A stretch of DNA of 64,000 bases, from contig NC_070560.1 in NCBI RefSeq assembly GCF_026914185.1, positions 8,547,501 through 8,611,500 of the forward strand, given 5' to 3'. Below the pieces are notes generated by a model, which saw nothing but the letters and a program-made list of their open reading frames with translations, made no database searches and was not told where the DNA came from. Below are positions 55,801-64,000 of this stretch, one piece after another. Position 1 is the stretch's first letter, and every line of letters starts with the position of its first letter. The stretch is from Puccinia triticina. Taxonomy: Eukaryota > Basidiomycota > Pucciniomycetes > Pucciniales > Pucciniaceae. A program made the translations under genes and the position numbers.

Positions 55801-56788
55801 CCTGGACGCGGCGGGGCGGCCTCCTGGCAGGTGTGGAACTACTCAAAGGGGAGAATAGAGCTTGGAAGGGAAATGGATAGCAACACTAGTACTAATGTAA
55901 GCTATGCAAGGGTGCTGATGAGGCTGCCTTCCTGACTAATGCTGAGGGGATGAGAGTAACACTAAGAAAAAGAAAGAAAAGGTGTGGCTGATTTCTACTT
56001 GATCTTAGGAGCTAGTAATATGAGCTGACTACTGACTACTGAGGGTGAGAGGGTTGAAGCAGTGATGGAAGAGGGGAAAGCAATGGCAATGGTTCAATAG
56101 CAATGGGTTGAGGAGCAACTGCAATGGTATCAATGAGCAATAGGTGATGAGTGATTTCTACTATAATTTCTGTATATAATCTCTGCATAAATCTTCCCTT
56201 GGCTGGCTAGGGTCTCTTCTGCTAGGGTACAAGTGAGGGGGGAAGGACAGTTCTTATATGAAGGAGGGATGAGCACAGACAATGAGGAATTCTGGCTATG
56301 GGAATGAAAGGTGTACAAATGGGGAAAGTGATGTGAACATAGTAACTACTTGTAATGATGAGCACTACTGAAAGGGGTAAGCACAGATCCAATGATGTAA
56401 TATCTACAATAGGTATAGTACATAATGAGTAATGTATGTAAAGGGTTTAGTATGTGAGAATATATATGTAAAAGGAATGTAATGTAATGATTCAAGTAAG
56501 TTACTAATGAAATGAGTATTGTAACTAATGAAGACTGTAGGTTTTCTGTAAGTCTTATATCCTCTATAACTACTGAACCATTGAAGATAAGGGGGTACTA
56601 TGTGTGAGTGACTGACGGTGAAATTTGATGTAGAACCTGAATATGTAATAATAATGAGGTATTTGTGAAGGGTGAAGGGGAAATGGGCAATGTAATGATG
56701 AATGTATGTAAAGGAAAGCAATAAAATACTACTTATGGTTTGGAATGGAGCACCACACAGGGCAGGTACACTGTGCATGCTTGCTGCC
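55801..56788. other. No gene seen
   Basis: AT-rich with AATGATGAGCA and GTAATGTA-like short motifs that recur irregularly. Open frames on the minus strand are Tyr/His/Ser-rich and show no family. Confidence 0.3.
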
Positions 56789-56921
56789 CTAGCTTAACAC
56801 AAGCCCCTTGTTTCAGAGGGAGGCGGGTGAAACACTGCCGGGCCCCTCCTGCGGAGCAATTCAGAGGCTTGCTTCGCAAGGCTTCCCCGGCCCCTGAAAC
56901 AAGCGGATTGTGTTAGGCTAG
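56789..56921. mobile_element. Small foldback element, 133 bp
   Basis: The left arm CTAGCTTAACACAAGCCCCT, then TGTTTCAG, is inverted at the right as CTGAAACAAGCGGATTGTGT, then TAGGCTAG. About 30 bp of terminal repeat around a GC-rich loop. No target duplication recognised. Confidence 0.6.
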
Positions 56922-58469
56922 CTCGCCGCCTGTGCTTAGCGGTTATGTACACTCAAACTTGCGGTGGGAGCCGTCTTGTTCCTACTCACAGGCTCGGCGC
57001 TATGTTGCGGCGCCCAAGGAGTCCCAAGAAACCGGGAGGGGGACTCCAAGACTCCTGTGTGAGGTTCGGGGGGAGGTGTGGTCCCCAGTCCGCTAGGGAT
57101 TCCCCTCCTCACGGCCTTGCATTGGCTTGAGGTCCCCTGAGAGGGATCCCAAGGGCCAAGAAGTGTCCGTAAGGGAGGAGAGGTTAGCCAAGCGGGTCCT
57201 CCGGGAGCAGGTGCACCCCAGATGGGTGCGAGGGCCAAGGCGTCAGACTACACGCGTGCGTGTGAATCTGGGAATCCCAAAGCACAGCTCATTTATGTAC
57301 ATATGTATATATACATATTGTTTTCTGAGCAGAATATGAATGCTAGCATGAGGACATACTCATGAAGTGAGCTAAACATGAATGAACCTGCTCATCGGAA
57401 TGAGCAGTACAAGTGGTGGGCTGATTTTCAGAGTGGAGTTGGAATGGAGACCAAACTGGAGATGCCTTCATGTCACCTGCCCCCAGTTGACGTGAAAATT
57501 TTCCTGGTGTACATATAGTATATACTGAGCATATGTTGACTCCCCTGTTGAAAGATCTCAATATGTTGTAAAGTTAAGAAACCTTGCCTGTAACTGCAAA
57601 GGTTATCACACACAATCTAGTAAAAGTGTCAGCGGTGGGTTACTCCGAGGAAGATGTGAATCCACTTGGAAGTTTACTAAGATAATCCAGGGGCTCCAAG
57701 TCGTAGATGGGGTTGAATCTGATCCAAAGAGTTTACGCCCAGCCAGTGATAAGTATTTGAGACAGTCAGGCTTGAGTTTCCGGACAGTGATTTGTTGATA
57801 TGAGGGAAACTGGCTATTTGAAGTAGTGATGTGTTGATGTATCTTCAAATAAAGAGGAATGAATAAAAGATGTTTATTATGTTCTTCTCTTCTGAAAGTC
57901 TAGGGAGCAATAGAGCTTGAGGAGTAGAACTTATGTATCAGGCTTCTTGAGTTTGACTAGATACAAGCATACATAAACTATGTCAATAATAAAATCAAAG
58001 AGTGTGAAATGTGAAGAAACATGTGAAATAAGTGTGAAACTAGTAATAATTGCAGATGGTGTAGCAAAACAGAAAGTTGGCAAGTTAAGGGGAAACTTGG
58101 TTTTGCTTGCCAGCTGACAAAAAGCCTTCATTGTGGGCTTACACCATACTTGTATCACCTTAGTGCACAATGTTAAATCAATAAGCACTTAAAAAATAAC
58201 CATGAAAAATGAGGCAGTACCCAACCCAAGTATGTTGAAGATTAAGTGACTTTCTCCAGTTGCGCTACTTCTGATAATATTGAGCGCAAACCTGAATGTA
58301 GCCTAAGCAATGCCAACTCAATTTGGTTGCTAGGTAGGAAAAAAAACAATATTCAAATCCATACAGCCAAAAGGGGTATGAAAAAAACACATTTGAAGGT
58401 ACCTAGCCAACGAGCCGGGATGAGCCCACACATAGAAACCGGCCCTCAGAGCCGAGCGACCAAGCGTGA
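56922..58469. other. No gene recognised
   Basis: GC-rich to about 57250, then AT-rich. Frames are short and unsupported. No terminal repeats found. Confidence 0.3.
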
Positions 58470-59050
58470 TTCCTCACCGGCATGCCGGTGGTGCTGGCTG
58501 CCCGCCGAGGAGAAGGTTTCCTGAGACAGCCGGGTATGTATCAGGCGAGCAGGCACACCTTGTACATAGCTGCTCTCTGCAAGAACGTACGATGATATCG
58601 CCGAGGAGGAGACCTCTCCGGCGAGCGGGTCTTTTGACTGCTTGCTGTGGAGGAATCTTCCTCGGAATCATCCCCGGCGAGCGGATCCCCACTCGCCCGT
58701 GAGGATTCCTCCTACGCGAGCACCTTGCACCTGCTTGCCGAGAAATCTTCCTTGACAAGCAGGTACAAGTGATCTGGGGCAATGGAAGAAAATTCATTCC
58801 GGCCGAGTACAAAGGGCGCCAGCGGAAGAAGCCCCAAGTGTATATATAACATGTACCTGCTTGCCCGAGATAATTCCCAGACCTTGGCAAGCAGATGTCA
58901 TTTCCACATCCACGGGCAAGAGGAAGCCTGCTGGACGAGCGGAAGGGAATCCATCTTTGCCGAGTGTGTGCAATAGGCCTAGTGTGCAAAATTGCTTGCC
59001 GAGGTCCTCGGCAAGCAGGCACTCATTACTCCCGCGGGCAAGCCGAAAAT
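58470..59050. repeat. Degenerate hairpin array with TTGCCGAG/CTCGGCAA arms
   Basis: Degenerate units of about 60 bases containing GCTTGCCGAGGTCCTCGGCA or decayed forms (CTGCTTGCCGAGAAATCTTC, ACAAGCAGGTAC). It resembles the other arrays in design but not in sequence. Open frames here are by-products. Confidence 0.6.
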
Positions 59051-59321
59051 TTGTCCCCACCGAATAGGTACAAAGGTGTTGCCCGCTTGGTTGGCCAGGG
59101 ACCCAATTGGGAGGCTCAATAGCTGAGGCTGATCCTCCATCAATTACATATCTATGGTGGATTCTCTCAATCCAGTATTGCTTAGGTTAGATTCATTTTG
59201 CCCAACAGCCTTTGTAGTACAACTACACATATATTGCCGTTACCATGAAGGTTGGACTGGTTCTATTCTATTTTTTTGGTATATCCAGGCAAATCACAGA
59301 TATTTTGCGTCTATCGGTTGA

Positions 59322-59360
59322 CAGCTGTCAGATGAGGCGCAAGGCCAAATCTACAGGGCC
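59322..59360. repeat. Segment duplicated at 61334-61371
   Basis: GACAGCTGTCAGATGAGGCG, then CAAGGCCAAATCTAC, matches GACAGATGTCAGATGAGGCC, then CAAGGCAAATCCACC, at 61334. Each contains an ATG (ATGAGGC...AAGGC). In the first copy it opens a short Lys/Ser-rich frame to 59460 (RKRSLSKLQQKPSSDSEPEL). It could be the start exon of a repeated gene, or part of a duplicated element. Not called as a gene. Confidence 0.4.
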
Positions 59361-59886
59361 AACATCTTCCAGAAAACGGTCTTTGAGTAAACTTCAGCAA
59401 AAACCGAGTTCAGATTCTGAACCGGAGCTGCTTGTTGACCCCTCTGGCCAACACCACTGAAGTGAACGGAGACTGCCCTCTGCCCAAACGGAGGGGCCGA
59501 CCAAGAACCCAACCGTTACACAAGGTGCAGGGAACATGGAGGCTGTGGGATAATTCAGCCAGAATTTAATCTGGCAAGATGGAATAAATACATAAAACAA
59601 AACAAAAAAACAAAACAAAAAATCGGAACGGTCCAACGTTCTTGGTAAAGACAATAATTGATAATTGAACTTGAAAGCCCACAAAATCTACTCGACTAAT
59701 CACAGCGACCCTTGACTTCGTAATTCCAGACTGAGTTGAACTCAAGATGATTAGAATGTTCAATATCCAGCGTTTTTGCGCCTTTCCCGGTGAAAATCGA
59801 TTTTACCAAGATGACAACGTTTTCCCCTGATGATGCTGACTGTAGGCGCCGGGCCAGAGTATTTTGTTGTCGCCGCTCCCGTTCCC

Positions 59887-60808
59887 TCAATAGGATGGTC
59901 TGCCAGCTTTCTCGTTGGGGAAAGGTTCTAATTGATGAAAATTGGTATTTCTCTTAGGGCGTCGAAAATTGCAAAGGCATCTTCCTGCACAGAAGAAACA
60001 TCCACTGAAGGCAAGCAAGATCCATGCGACAACCGTGAGTCCGATAGCATTTCCGAATTGGGCGTTGATTGATTCATCTGATGACTTTATCGCGTTTATC
60101 CTGGCTCTGATAATCGCGAAAAATATCAAATCGAAAATCGTCACCAATAGTGTTACTGAAGCAGCCATCGATGCAAAACATGACGTCCAACAGGTCTTCG
60201 AGAACTCTTCAATGTGGGACACCAGCCCGGATATAAATGACAGACATGCTAAGATGGTAGCTTCAGGTTGGGTACCCAGACAAGGCTCAAATGTCAGTAT
60301 TCATCTCGGTTTTTTTATCCAAACCACAGAGTAAAATCGTACCTAAAACATGCAGAGCAAGTGCTTTCGTCAAATGCTGAATGATGCTTTGTGAAAGCTT
60401 AATAATTCCTGGTAGTTCTGGTAAGCCAAAAATTACTTTGGGATCTGAGGTTTTTTTTTTAAAAAAAAAAGGAAGAAGCAACAACATAGAAACATAAGTG
60501 AATGTAAAGGGGTGATGTATTTTGAAAACAGAAAAATCAGTATTTGATGAGTGTTATCGTTTACCCAGCGCGTATCCAATCGAAGGAGGTGGGCAGACCT
60601 CAGTGCCATTTCCAGTCGAAATACAATAGCCGAAGACGCCCATCTTGATGATCCCGGCTTGGTTGAGATTTGAAGCCTTAGAATTGACCCTCGCGGCCAA
60701 AAAATAGAGGTTGGGATGGTAAGGAGCTGAGAATAGTACTATCATCAGTAGGATGGTTGCTAATAGAATGACAAGCGTGCCGAGAGTGTTCGGACCAAAG
60801 ATGGGCAT
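59887..60808 (-). CDS. SUR7/PalI-family four-pass membrane protein
   Basis: Exons on the minus strand: 60808-60565, 60444-60343 and 60260-59887, giving 239 residues. Introns of 120 and 82 bases are GT-AG and all junctions are phase 1. The first membrane segment follows MPIFGPNTLGTLVILLATIL, then comes an extracellular loop with GIIKMGVFGYCI and NGTEVCPPPSIGYAL, typical of SUR7/PalI proteins. LTKALALHVL begins the second segment. The third (MAASVTLLVTIFDLIFFAII) and fourth (IGLTVVAWILLAFSGCFFC) follow, with a short cytoplasmic tail (RRPKRNTNF). The family acts at the plasma membrane in eisosomes or ambient-pH sensing; which role applies here is not visible. I chose ATG 60808, since the in-frame codons upstream contain no ATG before a stop. 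Looks intact. Confidence 0.88.
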
Positions 60809-61851
60809 TTTCTTCTCCAAGTCACTTATAACTGGAAATCACTGAGAAAATGCGCTCATTAGCCTTCGGATTGCCCGGCTATTAGCTGTTGCCCTTGTAG
60901 TTTGGGAATTATGGGGTAGTGCCCAGAAGATTATAGGAACGTTTTTCGCTTGTAGCTCTGAAATGACTTACAAAGTAAAATCCTTTTCACGAAAACCACC
61001 AAACCATCCGTCGACACGAATGTGAGTTTGGCAAGTCGAAACAGGAATCAAAAAATAGTGAGCAACTTATAAGATCTCAAAGGTTATTGGGGAGTCCCAA
61101 GAGCGAAGAGTGCTGCAGGTGGGACCAACATTAGGTTCATAATTTCATCTGGAGTTGGAATGGCCAGTGCGACGGTAACCAGGCCCGATTAGTTTGATCA
61201 AGGCTGTCTGTAATAAATACATGTAGCCTAGGATACGCTCTCGAAGCATAGCCAGCAACTGAAGGAAAACGAACTCGGTGCGAGTGCGGCGGTGATGGGA
61301 TATTTCTTTTGTTTCTTATCCTTTCCGTATGGTGCATCTTGACAGATGTCAGATGAGGCCCAAGGCAAATCCACCCCGGAGCCTATTTCCTCCAGTAGGG
61401 TCTACCAAATTGTACTCCCAGGAGGAGGAGGAATCGAATAAAACTTCTTTAATTCCATTACGTTGAAACGCTCAGACCAAATAGATAATGAGTCTTGAGG
61501 ATACGGATGACCCATGGAGGAACCCCGGATGAGCCATAGTGGAATCCCGGATTGCACGTCGACTCATAGATTAGTACAATGGGAAATCTATCCCCGGAGC
61601 AGTGCACGTAAACCCAACACACAAGTCAAGCACCACCATGAGGATGCTTACTTGTATAAAGCAGGATACCTGTTCCCATTTGCACTCCATTGATAGCTTT
61701 CTCCAACTTGGCCCGGAGCCACCTCCCTTAATCTTCCATCATTTTTATGGTGCATCTTAGTTCATTCAATTACTCTGTCATCAATAGTTAAACTTGCATC
61801 TGTGCAAACAGTCTTTTTCCTTTTTGCCCTAATTACTTCCATCAACTCACA
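60809..61851. other. Intergenic region between SUR7/PalI gene and MULE transposase
   Basis: Shared promoter region for two divergently transcribed genes. Holds the 61334-61371 duplicate segment and two neighbouring GGATGACCCATGG / GGATGAGCCATAG motifs near 61505-61540. No long terminal repeats of a MULE were recognised, although they would be expected to the left of the transposase. Confidence 0.35.
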
Positions 61852-64000
61852 ATGCAACCAACAAAGCGCCCACTCAAACGAGCACTCATTACTTATCAGC
61901 AAAGCAAAATGTGTTTTCCCCTTGTCGAAGATGTCTATAGTATTGTACCCTTGCCCTTGGCGCAAGATCTTCCAGTACCAGCCGACTCAGACCACCTTCC
62001 CAACGCTTTGCGCCTTGTCCGATATCTTGGGGGCCGTCCCCCCCCTCTTCCATCCAATCCATATACCTTTACAATTCCCGGACACAGTCTCAAACATGCC
62101 CAAGACTTTGCCCATGCCATGGAAGGAACCGTGCGTTGGACAACTCAAAAGCAAAAACCCGACAAAGAGTCAGCCCAGTCAACTTCATCCGTCAAGGCAG
62201 GTCCAGGAAGACCTCCCATGAGCACGTTCAAACTCGAGTTCAAATGCCCCCGGGCTGGCCTCCCTCTGCGGCGTATCAACTCTCGAAAGACTCACGAATC
62301 TCAAAAGATTGGTTGCACTGCTTGCTATACCATATCTCATCACATTGCAACTAACACGCTCCGGGTCTTTTGGCTGTGGGAGCACAACCATGACCCTTTC
62401 TCCAAAGAAGAAATGTTCATATGCCGTGCTCCCAAAGCCGTTGAGAAGTGGCTCAACGACCGGGTGGTTGAAGGTTTAGGGTGGGATTCAATTGAACGTC
62501 TTCTACGCTCGCCCGACTTGTTTGACAGTGTGGGTTTTCTTTGGCTTTACTTATATTTTATTATGATGTTGGGTATACGTTGACATTATTGTATTTACAA
62601 AAATTTAGGAAGACTCGTCTGTCTACATAGCTGAAGCCGCTCGAGACATGTACGACAAAGTGAGGAACTTGATTCGCAAACGAATCAATGTGCTGTCGAA
62701 GCGGGACCCAGATGTTTTTAAATCCATATCTATGTGGAATGTTGCACTCGTGAAGCTTGGTTGGCACACCTACCTCCCTTCACCCGACGACCCTTCCTCC
62801 CCAAACTATCTCTTTGCTTTCCAATCGCCATGGCAGAGAAAGATGCTTCTCAGCCACGGCCAGAGTATGCTGATGCTCGACAGTACCCACAATGCCGTCA
62901 GCAACTATGGCTTTCACGATGCTTGCAAGGTCAGCCTGTATACGCTTGTCATTCGTGACCCTGTCACCGGTAAGGGACTGCCGGTTTGCTGGGCCTTTAC
63001 TGCATGGCAGCCACGTAAGTCTGCCATTCAAATGATTACAACATCAAATCACACTCATGCTGACATACGGGGTGTGCTTCTCATTAGTGAGCCAATCGAG
63101 TTGATCCTTCGATGGTTGCGACTCACCTCCGGGCTCGTTCCTCAAGCAATCATGAGTGATTGCGCATTGGCAATATTGAACGCTGTTGCTCACGTGTATT
63201 GGGACCTTGGTCCCGCAGGCCCCAAGCACTATTGGTGCATCTTTCACGTAATCAAGGCCTTCAAAGGTGTCGCTGGCCGGTATCTGCAAGAGCGCGCTGA
63301 CGAGGCAGTCAAGGAGTTCCGGAATCTGCTATATTCTTGCTTGCCACATCCCAAAACCCGCTGGAGATTCTTCTACGATAAGTGGAAGGCTGTGAATGTT
63401 GCCTTTGCAAAGTATTTGGAGGACCAGTGGCATGCCCACTATGAAAATTGGGCCATGTTTTATTGCACAGTGAGTCAACATGCTGGTACTCTACATACAT
63501 AACACTCTGGTAGCATTGCTAATGCAAACATCCTCGATCTACTGTCTACAAACAATAATGACAGACTTCGTACCAAGGAGTGCACACCAATAATTATGTA
63601 GAAAGCTGGCATAACATCTTGAAATCAAAGTTCATACCGGGCCCCGAACGCCGGCGCATTGATGTTGTCATCCAAATTTTTAAGAGCGAGGTGCTGCCGA
63701 GGTATCAAAAGGATAACTACTGTGTAGAAATGGGATTCCGCAAACAGCGGACAAACAAATTCCAGCTGCATGCAAAGGCATTGGGGGAGAGCTACACACG
63801 GTTGTTCTTGGCCAAAATTGGAGTCAACATTGCTGAGCACCCTACTTATGTAAGCTATCGCATTTCCACCTCAGTATTCAGTACAATCCTAACGCGCTGA
63901 GCACCTCTTGAAACTCATTATCACAGTTCCAAATAGGTTCCTTCACCAGACCCAACAGTCAGTCGTACATAGTCGCTTATGACCAATCAGGGCTAGCGGC
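61852..64000 (+). CDS. MULE-type transposase, runs off the right edge
   Basis: Exons 61852-62529, 62609-63469, 63565-63849 and 63927 onward; introns of 79, 95 and 77 bases are GT-AG and all in phase 0, giving more than 630 codons here. The N-terminal part (GRPPMSTFKLEFKCPRAGLP, CTACYTISHHIATN, FWLWEHNHDP) resembles a FAR1/WRKY-GCM1-like zinc-binding DNA-recognition domain. The DDE core has Asp in MLMLDSTHNAVSNYGF, TGKGLPVCWAFT, Asp in IMSDCALAILNAV, YWCIFHVIKAFKGV and Glu in HTNNYVESWHNILK. The C-terminal SWIM region expected after this lies beyond the window. No stop or frameshift was seen in the visible part, so it may be active or domesticated. The start is inferred from the first ATG of the open frame. 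Confidence 0.85.

Noticed and set aside
56404..56778. 124-codon minus-strand frame
   Set aside because: Tyr/His/Ser-rich translation of AT-rich sequence without start context or homology.
58474..59060. Long minus-strand frames with a periodic look
   Set aside because: They follow the degenerate TTGCCGAG hairpin array and show no domain.

Overview
This window looks like a transposon-dense stretch of a basidiomycete genome, most likely a rust fungus (Pucciniales, Puccinia-like). Reasons: host genes with several short GT-AG introns of about 70-130 nt and CTRAC-type branch points; fungal gene families (Yth1/CPSF30, SUR7/PalI, SLC35F6-like); nested Copia, Gypsy, LINE, hAT-like, Harbinger-like and MULE elements; and a C-to-T decay pattern in TCG context of the kind reported for transposons of Pucciniomycotina. 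The organism call is inference.

Layout. 1-8 kb: a Ser/Pro-rich multi-exon host gene (2102-5608, possibly with exons from 1080), then a 3'-truncated SLC35F6-like transporter gene (about 6471-7578), set among GC-rich CCACGTGG-type repeat blocks. 8-13.7 kb: gene-poor, with a Tourist-like MITE, a degenerate hairpin repeat tract, a perfect 42-bp palindrome, a short hAT-like element, a ketopantoate reductase relic and a probable solo LTR. 13.7-18.7 kb: a Copia element with two in-frame TGA codons. 18.7-24.5 kb: a minus-strand gene remnant cut by the Copia LTR, then minisatellites and foldbacks. 24.65-26.1 kb: an apparently intact YTH1/CPSF30 gene. 26.25-34.7 kb: a nearly intact chromodomain Gypsy element (997-bp LTRs, TSD GAATA) inserted 138 bp past the YTH1 stop codon. 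36.4-43.9 kb: a dead minus-strand LINE containing two insertions whose target duplications can be read exactly, namely a 1036-bp TIR element with a 3-bp TSD and a 2273-bp hAT-like element with an 8-bp TSD. The hAT-like element is filled with minisatellites. 43.9-49.2 kb: hairpin-type tandem arrays, including 22 copies of a 28-bp unit. 49.4-55.7 kb: a second, heavily mutated Gypsy element (447-bp LTRs, TSD GGTTG). 55.7-59.1 kb: gene-poor, with a foldback and another hairpin tract. 59.9-60.8 kb: an intact SUR7/PalI-type membrane protein gene on the minus strand. 61.85 kb to the right edge: a four-exon MULE-type transposase gene that leaves the window.

Two themes stand out. First, the elements carry a consistent decay signature. 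Seven in-frame TGA codons in four elements are all preceded by T (explained by TCGA to TTGA), three catalytic Asp residues have become Asn by the same change on the other strand, and 11 of 14 differences between the 447-bp LTRs are CpG transitions. Second, several sequence-unrelated tandem arrays share one architecture, a short perfect hairpin plus a spacer. One hairpin family (GATGRCCGG...CCGGYCATC) recurs at seven or more places. All counts were made by eye.
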